Source: an uncultured Sphingorhabdus sp.
GTDB lineage: Bacteria; Pseudomonadota; Alphaproteobacteria; Sphingomonadales; Sphingomonadaceae
Length of the DNA stretch: 64,000 bases
Assembly: GCA_937873665.1 (NCBI GenBank)
Contig: CALMYW010000460.1
Coordinates: 62,001 to 126,000, forward strand
Direction of reading: 5' to 3'
The notes beneath the pieces were generated by a model. That model saw only the letters and a list, made by a program, of their open reading frames with translations. It had not been told where the DNA came from and did not search any database. This document shows positions 15,596 through 24,954 of this stretch, piece after piece (the first letter of the stretch is position 1; every line of letters starts with the position of its first letter). The translations under genes and the position numbers were made by a program.

Positions 15596-16867
15596 ATGCA
15601 AATCCCAGCAAATCTCGCCCAGACCATCGTTGACTCGCGCGCTTATGCGGCGGGCGATCCGGTTGATGAAGCGTTCCGCACCATCCGCGCCGAAATGCCG
15701 CTGGCCGTGGCCGAACCCGAGGGGATGGAGCCCTTTTGGGTCGTCAGCCGCCATGCGGACATCATGACGGTCGAAAAGCAGCCGGACATTTTCCACAATG
15801 GCGATAAATCGACCTTTCTGACCCTCAAGGAAATGGAACCGATGGTGCGCTTCATCACCGGCGGTGAGCCCAATCTGGTGCGCAGCCTCGTCTCGCTCGA
15901 CGGGCAGGAGCATAAGGATCTGCGTGCAGTCGTCTTTCCGTCGGTCACGCCCAAGGCGCTGCGCGGGCTGGAGGACGATATCCGCAAGATTGCAAAATCC
16001 TTCGTCGCCGAAATGCTCGAAAAAGCACCTGAATGCGATTTTGCGAGCGATGTGGCGTTCCTCTATCCATTGCGCGTCATCATGACCGTGCTGGGCGTTC
16101 CGCAAGAGGATGAGCCGTTCATGCTCAAGCTAACGCAGGAATTGTTCAGCAGTGCTGACCCGGAACTGAATCGCGACAAGAAGGAAGTGAATCCAGCCGA
16201 AGCGCTCGATGGGCTGCGCCGGACGATGGAAGATCTGGAAGCCTATTTCGGTGTGATGACCGAGAAGTTCCGGGCCAACCCGACCGACCAGGTCAACAGC
16301 CTGATCGCCAATGCCAAGGTCAATGGCGAATATCTGAATCGCCGCCAGTTGATGGGCTATTACATTATCGCCGCTACCGCCGGGCACGACACTACCTCAA
16401 ACACCACGGCAGGCGCCATGTGGGCCTTGGCTGAGCGTCCGCATCTGTTCGAGCAGTTGAAAGCCGATCCGGGCAAGGTGAATGCCTTTGTCGAAGAATC
16501 GATCCGCTGGGTCGTTCCGGTGAAGCATTTCATGCGCAGCGCGACTCAGGATACCGAAGTGTCGGGGCAGAAGATCAAGGCTGGTGACTGGATGATGCTA
16601 TCCTATCAATCTGCCAACCGCGACGAGGCGGTGTTCGACGATCCGTTCGACTATCGCATTGACCGCGAACCCAACCGGCAGATCGCTTTCGGCTATGGCG
16701 CGCATGTCTGCCTTGGCCAGCATCTCGCGCGCATGGAGATGCGGATTTTGTGGGAAGAATTGTTCCCGCATTTGAAATCCATCGAACTGGCCGGCACGCC
16801 GCAGCGGACGATTTCGAACTTCGTCTGCGGGCCAAAGCATGTACCTGTCCGCTTCACGCTGAACTGA
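15596..16867 (+). CDS. cytochrome P450
   Basis: A soluble bacterial P450 of 423 residues. The I-helix oxygen-activation motif is [11 protein letters not shown] (about 258-268), the ExxR motif is EESIRW, and the heme loop [17 protein letters not shown] has thiolate ligand C372. There is no transmembrane anchor. The preceding flavin monooxygenase and following rubredoxin suggest a hydroxylation/ring-oxidation module. The rubredoxin could carry electrons to it, although class I P450s usually use 2Fe-2S ferredoxins. The subfamily cannot be fixed without a database comparison. Confidence 0.92.
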   Translation: MQIPANLAQTIVDSRAYAAGDPVDEAFRTIRAEMPLAVAEPEGMEPFWVVSRHADIMTVEKQPDIFHNGDKSTFLTLKEMEPMVRFITGGEPNLVRSLVSLDGQEHKDLRAVVFPSVTPKALRGLEDDIRKIAKSFVAEMLEKAPECDFASDVAFLYPLRVIMTVLGVPQEDEPFMLKLTQELFSSADPELNRDKKEVNPAEALDGLRRTMEDLEAYFGVMTEKFRANPTDQVNSLIANAKVNGEYLNRRQLMGYYIIAATAGHDTTSNTTAGAMWALAERPHLFEQLKADPGKVNAFVEESIRWVVPVKHFMRSATQDTEVSGQKIKAGDWMMLSYQSANRDEAVFDDPFDYRIDREPNRQIAFGYGAHVCLGQHLARMEMRILWEELFPHLKSIELAGTPQRTISNFVCGPKHVPVRFTLN

Positions 16868-16868
16868 G

Positions 16869-17048
16869 ATGGCAGAGCAGTTCAAACGCTACCGCTGCAC
16901 TTATTGCGGGCAGGAATATGACGAGGCCGAAGGCTGGCCTGATGACGGCATCGCGCCGGGAACCCGTTGGGAAGATGTGTCCGACGACTGGTATTGCCCG
17001 ACATGCGGTGCGGAAAAAGCCGATTTCGAAATGGTCGAAATCGGCTGA
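16869..17048 (+). CDS. rubredoxin
   Basis: A 59-residue protein starting one base after the P450 stop. Two knuckles, [15 protein letters not shown] and [10 protein letters not shown], provide the four cysteines of a mononuclear iron site (CxxC twice), and [15 protein letters not shown] is the classic rubredoxin centre. Rubredoxins shuttle single electrons to alkane hydroxylases and other oxygenases. Its position makes it the likely redox carrier of this operon; no rubredoxin reductase is nearby. It is short enough to be missed by length-filtered gene finding. Confidence 0.95.
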   Translation: MAEQFKRYRCTYCGQEYDEAEGWPDDGIAPGTRWEDVSDDWYCPTCGAEKADFEMVEIG

Positions 17049-17059
17049 AAGTCTTCAAT

Positions 17060-18043
17060 TCAGGTCAAGGCCAAAGCCATTCTCCAACAGTGGCCGACCA
17101 CGGGGTCGACCGCAGCTTTTTCCGCCCCCTCTAGCGCCGCATAGCGCGCACGCAGGTCTGCAAGGCATTTCACCTGATATTTGAACGTGCCCTGTTCATA
17201 GGGCAGGCCTATCGCGGTCATCGAGAATGTTTCCGCTCCGTTTTCAAATGCTGCTGCATTGGCGAGCAGGAAGGGCGCATAGACTTCGCCCGATATGCGA
17301 ACCAGTTCCGCAACCACGGGTGCGATTTCATCCTCCCATTCGCCTTCGACGCCGGACATGTCATCGACATGCGCCAGCCAGCGATAGCTGTAAGGGAATT
17401 CCGCACGCATCATCGCTTGCGGGGTCGGGTCGGTGCCCAATTGCGATAGCTGCCCATAGATCGAAAATTCGGCGAGGCTGGGCCGGGTTCCAAACAGGCT
17501 GTGCCGGTTCACCACATGTGCCTCGAGTGCTGCGAGCACGGCCTTGGTGCTTGCCTCTATCAGCGGAAAGTTTTCACGGGTGCAGCCGACAATCGCCATG
17601 CGCCCCACCTGCCGCGAGCGAAACGCCTCAGCAAAGCCCTGACTGGTCTGGAGCCCGCCGCCTTTGAGATTATCGAACGCCAGCCAACGGCTCATCTGCA
17701 CCTGGTCGACCTCTTCCAGCCAACGATAGCCGAACATGGCCTTGGTCAGCCATTCGTCAGCAAAATCCTCCAGCAGGTGCGCGAGAAAGGCGTGGGCGGG
17801 GGAAGGCGGAACCACCGAGCGATCTGCATGCCGCGCCTCAAGATCATAGACCAATGGTGTGGAATCATTGGCGAAATGTCCGTCGGGATATTGTAGCACC
17901 GGAATGACCGGCGCCTTCACCTGCTGCAACGCATCGCGCGCCGCCGTGCCATCCTTCCAGATGTGCGCAATCCGGCGATAGCGCAGCAAGGCGCGCATCT
18001 TCATCGAATAAGGGGATCCGAGCGCGCCGTAGAGTGTATACAT
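17060..18043 (-). CDS. glutathione S-transferase-family protein
   Basis: A 327-residue GST-like protein. The thioredoxin-fold N-terminus is TLYGALGSPYSMKMRALLRY (about 3-22) with the cis-proline strand QVKAPVIPVLQYPDG. A helical C-terminal domain is extended beyond the usual 220 residues. Ser/Tyr near residues 10-12 could be the catalytic group. It is the last gene of the FMO-P450-hydratase operon, five bases after the hydratase. It may add or remove glutathione from an oxidised intermediate. Substrate unknown. Confidence 0.82.
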   Translation of the reverse strand: MYTLYGALGSPYSMKMRALLRYRRIAHIWKDGTAARDALQQVKAPVIPVLQYPDGHFANDSTPLVYDLEARHADRSVVPPSPAHAFLAHLLEDFADEWLTKAMFGYRWLEEVDQVQMSRWLAFDNLKGGGLQTSQGFAEAFRSRQVGRMAIVGCTRENFPLIEASTKAVLAALEAHVVNRHSLFGTRPSLAEFSIYGQLSQLGTDPTPQAMMRAEFPYSYRWLAHVDDMSGVEGEWEDEIAPVVAELVRISGEVYAPFLLANAAAFENGAETFSMTAIGLPYEQGTFKYQVKCLADLRARYAALEGAEKAAVDPVVGHCWRMALALT

Positions 18044-18048
18044 CGGGC

Positions 18049-18924
18049 CTATCCTTGGCGGCGGGCGGTTGGGTCAGCCGGCCACCAAGGTGTTGCGGGC
18101 GTGTCGCTCGATACCTTGCTCGGAAAATTGGGTGCACGCTTTTCGAGGAAGGCGGAGACGCCTTCATGAACATCGGCACCCTTACCCAATGCAATGTTGA
18201 GCGGTGCATCGACCGAGAGCGCGCCCGATGGATCAGCATCGGTTGAAAAGCGCCACAAGAGTCGACGGGTGAGCGCGATGGCCACCGACGAGGTGTTGGT
18301 GGCGATTTCCATCGCCAATTCGCGTGCCCGATTGTCGAGCTGTTCGGCAGGGCAGGTTTCCGCCAGCAGACCTTTTTCCAGCGCTTCGCTGGCAGGAACG
18401 AGTGCACCGGTCAGGCACCATTTGAGTGCCTGGCTCAGCCCGACAATCTGCGGCAGGAACCATGCCGAACCCGCCTCTGGCACCAAACCACGGCGGGTGA
18501 AAACACAGCCGAATTTGGCATTGTCCGCAGCGATGCGTATGTCGCAGGGCAAAGTGAGCGTCAGCCCGACGCCAGCGGCCGAGCCGTTAAAAGCCACGAT
18601 GGAGGGCTTGCGGCAGTTCATGATTGCAGCGATAAAATTGGCGTTGCGGCCTTCACTGCGCCCGCCGAAATTCTTCGCGCCTTCGCCACTCTCGGTATCG
18701 AATGAGCCTGCACCAGCCGAGACATCGGCTCCTGCACAAAACACACGGCCCAATGCGCTGAGGATGACAACCCGGATCGAATCCTCGCTATCGGCATGGT
18801 CAAAGGCCGCTGCCAGTTCCGCGCCCATTGTCGCGGTATAGGCATTCATGGCTTCGGGTCGGTTGATGCGGACCCATAGGATCGGTCCTTCTTGCTCAAC
18901 CACCAGCGTGCTGTATTCGGTCAT
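18049..18924 (-). CDS. enoyl-CoA hydratase/isomerase-family protein
   Basis: A crotonase-fold enzyme of 291 residues. The N-terminal strand WVRINRPEAMNAY is followed by the first oxyanion segment RVFCAGADVSAG and the second GSAAGVGLTLTLPCDIRIA. VPEAGSAWFLP carries the position of a catalytic Glu. It acts on an acyl-CoA (hydration, isomerisation or ring cleavage). It lies four bases after P450 and five before GST on the minus strand, so an acyl-CoA stage belongs to the same pathway as the oxygenases. Confidence 0.9.
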   Translation of the reverse strand: MTEYSTLVVEQEGPILWVRINRPEAMNAYTATMGAELAAAFDHADSEDSIRVVILSALGRVFCAGADVSAGAGSFDTESGEGAKNFGGRSEGRNANFIAAIMNCRKPSIVAFNGSAAGVGLTLTLPCDIRIAADNAKFGCVFTRRGLVPEAGSAWFLPQIVGLSQALKWCLTGALVPASEALEKGLLAETCPAEQLDNRARELAMEIATNTSSVAIALTRRLLWRFSTDADPSGALSVDAPLNIALGKGADVHEGVSAFLEKRAPNFPSKVSSDTPATPWWPADPTARRQG

Positions 18925-18928
18925 GGGT

Positions 18929-20158
18929 TCAAGCCTCCATGATTTTGACGGGCATGGCGGTGAAGCCGTGGAGGAACGGGCTGGCCAGCCGCGTCGGTTT
19001 GCCCTGCGGTACCACTGGTCCGGGCAGTTTCAGCATCTGATCTATGACAGCGTGCAGCTGCACTTCGGCCAGTCGCGCGCCCACGCAGCGGTGGATGCCA
19101 TGGCCAAAGCCGACATGGCGGCGGGCATTGTCGCGCCCGACATCGAAGCGCTCCGCATCGGGAAACACCCGCTCGTCACGGTTGGCGGAGATATACCACA
19201 TCACCACCTTTTCTCCTTTGCCAATGCGTTGGCCGGCCAGTTCGGTGTCCTTCAGTGCCGTGCGCCGCATATGCGTGACCGGGGATTGCCAGCGAATGAT
19301 TTCCTGCGCCGCATTGGGGGTCAGTGAGGGGTCAGCACGCAGCCGTTCCATCTCGCCGGGATATTTGTCGAACGCCTCGACCAGCGCCGACATGGAGTTG
19401 CGCGTGGTATCGTTCCCGCCAACAATCAGCAGCGCGATATTGGCGATCCGCTCCATCGCGTCCATATTGCCCATCGCTTCCGAATGGACCATGCGGCTCA
19501 ACAGATCATCGGTGGGCGGCTTGGTGCGGCGATCCTCCAGCTCACGGTCAAAGCGGGCCAGCATCTCGCCCATCTGGACCAGAAATTGGGCGCGATATTC
19601 CTCGTTCAGATTTTCCTCCGAAACGCCGCTGGCCCAATCCGACCAGCGCTTGATGTCACGCCACTCCTCGAACGGCATATCGAAAAGGATGCACAGCATT
19701 CCCAGAGTGAGCGGAAGCGAAACGCGCTCGACCCAGTCAAATTCCTCGCCGCGTGGCAGTTCGGAAAACAGCTTTTCGGTCCGTTCGCGCACCAGTTTTT
19801 CCAGCTTGAGTATCTGGCTCGGGCTGAATGCCGGGGCGATGACCTTGCGTTGCGCAGTGTGGATCGGCGGGTCCTGCGCGATAAAATTCGGAAAACCTTC
19901 CCCGTTCACCGCTTCGGCGATGGTGATGTTGCCCATGTCCCAGCGTGAGCTGAAGACATCGTGGCGCAGTTCGACTTCCTGCACCAGATCATGTGTCACC
20001 ACCGACCAATAGGCGCCGAAGGGGCTTTCCGGGCGCCAACTGAGCGGCATTTCCGCGCGCAATTTGGCGAAGGGCTCCCGCCATTGGTCTTCGGTGTAGA
20101 TCGCGTTTGCGCTCACTTCGAACGGATTGATCGGGCGCGTGTCTGCTATTGTTGCCAT
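18929..20158 (-). CDS. cytochrome P450
   Basis: The second P450 in the window, 409 residues, soluble. The I-helix motif is VGGNDTTRNSMSA, the ExxR motif is QEIIRW, and the heme loop FGHGIHRCVGARLAEVQ has C358 as thiolate ligand. FIAQDPPIHTAQRKVIAPAFS is the conserved region before the C-helix. It resembles CYPs that hydroxylate steroid or terpenoid side chains, but this is a loose impression. It lies three bases after the flavin monooxygenase and four before the hydratase, so all are one transcript under the 21569 operator. Confidence 0.92.
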   Translation of the reverse strand: MATIADTRPINPFEVSANAIYTEDQWREPFAKLRAEMPLSWRPESPFGAYWSVVTHDLVQEVELRHDVFSSRWDMGNITIAEAVNGEGFPNFIAQDPPIHTAQRKVIAPAFSPSQILKLEKLVRERTEKLFSELPRGEEFDWVERVSLPLTLGMLCILFDMPFEEWRDIKRWSDWASGVSEENLNEEYRAQFLVQMGEMLARFDRELEDRRTKPPTDDLLSRMVHSEAMGNMDAMERIANIALLIVGGNDTTRNSMSALVEAFDKYPGEMERLRADPSLTPNAAQEIIRWQSPVTHMRRTALKDTELAGQRIGKGEKVVMWYISANRDERVFPDAERFDVGRDNARRHVGFGHGIHRCVGARLAEVQLHAVIDQMLKLPGPVVPQGKPTRLASPFLHGFTAMPVKIMEA

Positions 20159-20161
20159 GGT

Positions 20162-21523
20162 TCAAGCCTCCTCCAACTGGCGCGCGGTGACCGGCAGAGC
20201 ATTGCCCTTGGCTGCCGCACGTTTCGCACCCTTTTCCAGTTCCTTGTTCAATGCACGGACATAATGGTCGAAATCGAGCTGGATGGTATGCCGCCGCGCT
20301 GCGTAATATTGGCCGGTGTAATAATCTTCATCAGCCGTGATGATGCGCCGCATTTCATCTTCCGACGGCGGCGCATATTTGCCGGCGAGATAGGCCGCGA
20401 CCAGTTTGGATTGCTGCTCGGCAAAGTTGACCAATGTCGGCAGCGGCTGTGCAAGGCCCATATAGAAAAGATCGGGAACCCCGGGCTTCATGATGCGTTT
20501 GAACAAGGGCGGCGGGCGGTTATCGCTGTCGGCAGTGAAGGCCGGATCGTCGAAGAAGGGGAAGCTGATGTCATAGCCTGTTGCCCAGACAATGATGTCG
20601 ATCTTCTCGCGGCTGCCATCTGTGAAGACGACGCCATCGCCGTCCAGCCGTTCGACCGCGGGCTTCATGTTGATGTCGCCGGAGCCAGCGCGGACGAGGA
20701 ATTCGCCCGATACCGTGCCATGGCTCTCGAACGGACCGATTTCGGGCTCTGGCAGGCCATAGTCGCTCATCTTGCCGACCAGCTTCCTTACCATCCGTCC
20801 GCCGAGCCATTGGCGCAGACCTTTGGGCATCCAGGCTGGAGCCGGGTTTTTGTCAAGCGGCTGGCCCTGATAATATTTGGGGAAAATCCAGACGCCGCGG
20901 CGGGTGGAAACAAACAGCTTGTCCGCCATCGGCCGCTGTGAAAGCTCGCTAGCAATGTCCATGGCGCTGTTGCCCATGCCGACGACGAGAACGCGTTTGC
21001 CGATGCAGTCTACCGGCTCGAAGGGCGTGCGATATTGGTGCGAGTGGATTTGCGCGCCATCGAAATGGCCTGGATATTCAGGGATGCGGGCCGCCCAATG
21101 GTGTCCGTTAGCGACCGCCAAAACATCGTAATGTTTTGTCTCTCCAGTCGAAAGCGTCACATCCCAGCCGCCACTGTCGCGCCGTTTTGCCTTTTCGACG
21201 CGGGTGTTGAAGTGGATATTCGGACGCAAGCCGAAATGGTCGACATAGTCGTGGAAATATTGGAGCAACTGCGAATGGTGCGGATAATCGGGCCAGTTTG
21301 CGGGAACCGGATAATCTTCAAAAGCCAGCCGCCATTTCGACGTATCGATATGCAGGCTCTGGTAACAGGCCGACATGCCGTTAGGGTTGTTGTAATACCA
21401 GGTGCCGCCAATATCGTCCGACGCTTCGAAAATGTCGAACGGGATGCCATAGTCTTTCAGTCGTTTTGCTGTCGTAAAGCCGGAACAACCGGCACCGATG
21501 ATACACACCTTCGGCAGGTTCAT
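20162..21523 (-). CDS. flavin-containing monooxygenase (FMO type)
   Basis: A 453-residue class B monooxygenase. The FAD fold is VCIIGAGCSGFTTAKRL (about 6-22) and the NADPH fold is VLVVGMGNSAMDIASEL. The fingerprint FDGAQIHSHQY fits F-x-G-x3-H-x3-Y, the FMO variant. Substrate not known. It leads the FMO-P450-hydratase-GST operon. The leader has a strong Shine-Dalgarno (GGGGAGGAGAG), and a TTTAATCG-N2-CGATTAAA palindrome is centred about 55 bases upstream of the ATG. Confidence 0.9.
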   Translation of the reverse strand: MNLPKVCIIGAGCSGFTTAKRLKDYGIPFDIFEASDDIGGTWYYNNPNGMSACYQSLHIDTSKWRLAFEDYPVPANWPDYPHHSQLLQYFHDYVDHFGLRPNIHFNTRVEKAKRRDSGGWDVTLSTGETKHYDVLAVANGHHWAARIPEYPGHFDGAQIHSHQYRTPFEPVDCIGKRVLVVGMGNSAMDIASELSQRPMADKLFVSTRRGVWIFPKYYQGQPLDKNPAPAWMPKGLRQWLGGRMVRKLVGKMSDYGLPEPEIGPFESHGTVSGEFLVRAGSGDINMKPAVERLDGDGVVFTDGSREKIDIIVWATGYDISFPFFDDPAFTADSDNRPPPLFKRIMKPGVPDLFYMGLAQPLPTLVNFAEQQSKLVAAYLAGKYAPPSEDEMRRIITADEDYYTGQYYAARRHTIQLDFDHYVRALNKELEKGAKRAAAKGNALPVTARQLEEA

Positions 21524-21568
21524 GTCGATCTCTCCTCCCCGCCTGTGCGGGCTCCGGAAACGACTATG

Positions 21569-21586
21569 TTTAATCGTGCGATTAAA
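21569..21586. promoter_or_regulatory. operator candidate, TTTAATCG-TG-CGATTAAA (site 1)
   Basis: A perfect 8-bp inverted repeat with a two-base centre, 45 bases upstream of the flavin monooxygenase start. Identical arms occur at 35023-35040 and 38994-39011 and nowhere else that I could find. The size and symmetry fit a dimeric TetR-like or similar repressor. The regulator itself is not encoded here. Confidence 0.75.
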
Positions 21587-21674
21587 GTCTAGCCCCTAAG
21601 GCGATTTCCTGCCCTGTCGTGTTTCACCAACCTGCTGTAGAAGACGGTTTGGGGCGGTTGATACGGAGCAAGAA

Positions 21675-22529
21675 ATGTCGAATGTAAAAGCCGCTTTAGC
21701 GATGGGTTATGTTATCGTCGCCTTGATATCGTTTAATCCAGCAAACGCTCAACCTCTGCTGGGTCCAACCAAGGAAGATCGCGACAGCCTGACCCTTGGG
21801 CTTGGTGGCGGGATCGCGCCCGAGTATGAAGGTGCCAGCGACTACGGTTTCCAGCCTGGTGGGGTTATTCAGGGGAAAGTAGACGGTTTCGAATTTCAGG
21901 TGCGCGGGCCTAACATCTATGTCGATCTTGTGCGCGATTCTGCCGATAGCCGGTGGAACGTAATCGCAGGACCAGTTGCGCAATTGCGCAGTGACCGCAC
22001 AAGCCGCAGCGATCTAGACGACCCGCGCGTTGCATTGCTCGGCACACGCAAAACCGCCGTCGAATTGGGTGGCTATGTCGGGATCGGTAAAAAGGGCTTC
22101 CTGATTCCGCCCGCCTCACTGACTTTTGATCTGGCCTTTGTGCACGATGTTGCAGGCGCGCATGACAGTTACATCCTGACACCCGGTGTTTCGCTTTCCA
22201 GCCCGGTGTCGCAACGCGCCTTTGCCCGAATCGGAGTTTCCGCAGACTATGTTGGTGACGGATATGGCCGCACCTATTTCGATGTCCCTGCCTTGGCTCA
22301 GCCCGGAGCGCTTCCGGCCTATTCCACAGATGGCGGCGGTTTCAAAAATGTCGGTTCAACATTACTGCTGACCCATGATCTGGGCGGCGACAATCGCAAG
22401 GGGTGGGGCCTGTTCGCGCTTGGCGGTTACAAGCGCCTGCTCGGCCAATATGCGCGCAGCCCGATAGTGCGTGATGTCGGCGATGCCGACCAGTTTCTGG
22501 CGGTCGCCGGGATTGCTTACAGTTTTTAA
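21675..22529 (+). CDS. MipA/OmpV-family outer membrane protein
   Basis: A 284-residue protein. The signal peptide (MSNVKAALAMGYVIVALISF...ANA) is followed by the MipA opening LTLGLGGGIAPEYEGASDYG, alternating beta-strands and a C-terminal aromatic VAGIAYSF, as expected for an outer-membrane barrel. MipA acts as a scaffold in murein synthesis in E. coli; other members are sensed in stress or resistance responses. No regulator is adjacent. It converges on the diguanylate cyclase gene with an 18-base gap. Confidence 0.88.
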   Translation: MSNVKAALAMGYVIVALISFNPANAQPLLGPTKEDRDSLTLGLGGGIAPEYEGASDYGFQPGGVIQGKVDGFEFQVRGPNIYVDLVRDSADSRWNVIAGPVAQLRSDRTSRSDLDDPRVALLGTRKTAVELGGYVGIGKKGFLIPPASLTFDLAFVHDVAGAHDSYILTPGVSLSSPVSQRAFARIGVSADYVGDGYGRTYFDVPALAQPGALPAYSTDGGGFKNVGSTLLLTHDLGGDNRKGWGLFALGGYKRLLGQYARSPIVRDVGDADQFLAVAGIAYSF

Positions 22530-22547
22530 CCGGTCGAAGCCGGACCT

Positions 22548-24842
22548 TTAAAACCCGCCTGCACCCTGCGTTTTGTTCACTGTTACTTCCATGAACTGGG
22601 GCTTGGTCGTTGGCGGATTGAGCAGGACGACATTGCTGCTCTTCCCGTTTGGTCCGGTATCGATCTTCATCCCGGCCGCAGCAAGTGCATAAGGGGATGC
22701 GCGATGCCGTGTGCACAAGCCGCCGGCACCGTCGCTGACCAACGGCGTTTCAAATTCGACCGCGAAGGTGGCGTCATGCGAACGATTGACGGTGCAGACA
22801 ACCAGCTGCCCACCGCCAAGGTCGAGCACCAAATCGGTGCCGACGGAAACGCCAACCAGCCCTTCGATCCGTGCGCCAGTCTTTGAGAGATCGCGCATCA
22901 AAGCGTCATAACGATGGTCATCATGGATCACGCCAATCCGGCGGAATACTGAACGCCGTTCGCCCCGATGACGATCCGGGCCGTCGGGCTCGATACGGAA
23001 TTCGCCCGATTTCATGCGCTCTACAATCGTGTCCTGGGTCAGGGCCTTGGAATAGATCCAGCCCTGAATATAGCGGGCACCTTTGGATTTGACGACATCA
23101 AGCTGATCGAATGCTTCGACACCTTCGACAGTGACTTCCATACCCAACGCCTCGGACAGACCGATGATGGCGGCGATGATTTTATCGCTATTCTGGTCCT
23201 TCAAGGTGCAACTGTCGACGAAACTGCGGTCAACTTTCAGTTTGTCGAACGGTGCAGAACGCAAATAGCTGAGCGATGAATAGCCGGTTCCGAAATCGTC
23301 AAGTGCAAGGCGAACTCCCAGTTTTTTGAGCGTCCGGAAGGTTTCCTCGACAGTCTCGCTGTCGCCCATGAAAACGCTTTCAGTCAGCTCGAGTTCAAGG
23401 CGACCGGGTTCCAGTCCCGAGACCTGCAGCGCCTGCGTCACGGTGTCGGCAAATTCGCTATGGGTGAACTGGGCGGCGGACACATTCACGGCGACCCGGA
23501 CGGACTCCGGCCACGCAAGCGCATCGACGCATGCCTTGTTTAGCGCCCATTCGCCAAGTTTCAGGATCAAGTCTGATTCTTCCGCGATGGGAATGAAGAC
23601 ATTCGGGCCGATATAGCCGCGCTCCGGATGGGTCCAGCGCATCAGCGCTTCAAATACCACAACCATATTGTCGTCGGTGCGAACGATCGGCTGATAATGC
23701 AGTTCCAGTTTCTCTTCCGCGAGTGCAACGCGCAAATCCTCCTCGATGATGCGCCGCTCTTCGGCTTCATCCTTCAGGTCTGCGGAATAGAAACGGAACT
23801 GGCCGCGCCCGCCATTTTTTGAGGCGTAGAGCGCCAGATCCGAATTGTGTATCAAATCATCCTTATGGACTCCGTCATAAGGGGAAATGGCGATCCCGAC
23901 CGAGGTGCCGATCGTCGCGCGCTTATCTTCGATGATATAAGGCTGTGACACCACCTGAATGATCTTGCCCGCAAGTTCGCCTAGTTTGCCGCGATCATCA
24001 ATGTCGGGCAGTATCACCTGGAATTCGTCACCGCCCAGACGCCCGACTTCCCCGCGATGGCCGACCACGCGTTGCAACCGTTTGGCAACCTGTTTCAGCA
24101 GATCATCGCCTACCGGATGGCCGAAAGTGTCGTTAACCTGTTTGAACCGATCCAGATCGAGCATCATCAGAGCACAGGAACGGTTCGTAGCCTTGTAGGA
24201 AGCCAATATGGATTCCAGCCGTTTGTTCATCCTGTGGCGGTTGGCGAGCCCGGTGAGGGAATCATATTCGGCCAACCGAGAGTCTTCCAACTGCCGTTCA
24301 TATTCAGTGGTGATATCTTTCGCGCTACCACGATAGCCGTGAAATCCGCCGGATTTGTCGAATTTCGGATGCCCTGAAAGCGACCACCAGGTCTGGCGGC
24401 CTTCATGTTTGGAGCGGCCGACCGTTAGTCGGACGGTCTGGTCAACAAGCTTGTTGCGCGCCGTCAGCTGGAAATTGAGCGGCCTTGCGGTCGAGCCGCC
24501 GGGACTGTCTGGGTCGGTTTCGAAAATCTCGACAAGCGGCCGGCCCAGCATTTCTTCCAACGGTTTATCAAGGCTTTCGGCGGCATTTCCGGACAGGTAG
24601 ACAAGCCTGCCATCGGCATCGGTTGCCCATAGCCAGCTGATGCCCGCCTGTTCGAAGTCGTCCAGCAGTTCGAGGCGCTTTGCAGCGTCGTTCGAGCGGA
24701 TCACAGAAACCGAAGCGTTGCCGTCCGCATCCTGTGCGCCCATGCCGGTCCAGCTTCGTAGAATATTTTTCACGCTATCAATCCGATCAGCTCTAATTTC
24801 ACAGGGCTCTTCGACGCTTCCTCCCTGCACAATTTCTCGCAT
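22548..24842 (-). CDS. PAS-GGDEF-EAL-PilZ cyclic-di-GMP protein
   Basis: A 764-residue cytosolic protein. It has a PAS-like sensor (about 50-175, ISWLWATDADGRLVYLSGNA), then a GGDEF domain with an intact GRLGGDEF. The RxxD inhibitory site is not seen; the position reads RGEV. An EAL domain follows with FEALMRW and DDFGTGYSSLSYL. A C-terminal PilZ-like domain has RRSVFRR and DLSKTGARIEG. It could make, break and bind cyclic-di-GMP; which activity dominates is unknown. No transmembrane segment is seen. It is monocistronic by position, between convergent mipA and divergent acyl-CoA dehydrogenase. Confidence 0.92.
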   Translation of the reverse strand: MREIVQGGSVEEPCEIRADRIDSVKNILRSWTGMGAQDADGNASVSVIRSNDAAKRLELLDDFEQAGISWLWATDADGRLVYLSGNAAESLDKPLEEMLGRPLVEIFETDPDSPGGSTARPLNFQLTARNKLVDQTVRLTVGRSKHEGRQTWWSLSGHPKFDKSGGFHGYRGSAKDITTEYERQLEDSRLAEYDSLTGLANRHRMNKRLESILASYKATNRSCALMMLDLDRFKQVNDTFGHPVGDDLLKQVAKRLQRVVGHRGEVGRLGGDEFQVILPDIDDRGKLGELAGKIIQVVSQPYIIEDKRATIGTSVGIAISPYDGVHKDDLIHNSDLALYASKNGGRGQFRFYSADLKDEAEERRIIEEDLRVALAEEKLELHYQPIVRTDDNMVVVFEALMRWTHPERGYIGPNVFIPIAEESDLILKLGEWALNKACVDALAWPESVRVAVNVSAAQFTHSEFADTVTQALQVSGLEPGRLELELTESVFMGDSETVEETFRTLKKLGVRLALDDFGTGYSSLSYLRSAPFDKLKVDRSFVDSCTLKDQNSDKIIAAIIGLSEALGMEVTVEGVEAFDQLDVVKSKGARYIQGWIYSKALTQDTIVERMKSGEFRIEPDGPDRHRGERRSVFRRIGVIHDDHRYDALMRDLSKTGARIEGLVGVSVGTDLVLDLGGGQLVVCTVNRSHDATFAVEFETPLVSDGAGGLCTRHRASPYALAAAGMKIDTGPNGKSSNVVLLNPPTTKPQFMEVTVNKTQGAGGF

Positions 24843-24954
24843 CTTTTGGTTTATATATTGCTAACTTTTTTCAAAATCTGGCGCATTGGGCCGACAGGTT
24901 CGGGACAGCGAAAATCCTGTCTATGCGCCCTTGTGGTCTTGGATATTGGCTGGC

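Noticed and set aside
14010..15611. 533-codon minus-strand frame opposite the BVMO gene
   Set aside because: No recognisable motif, no ribosome site, fully covered by a well-supported gene.
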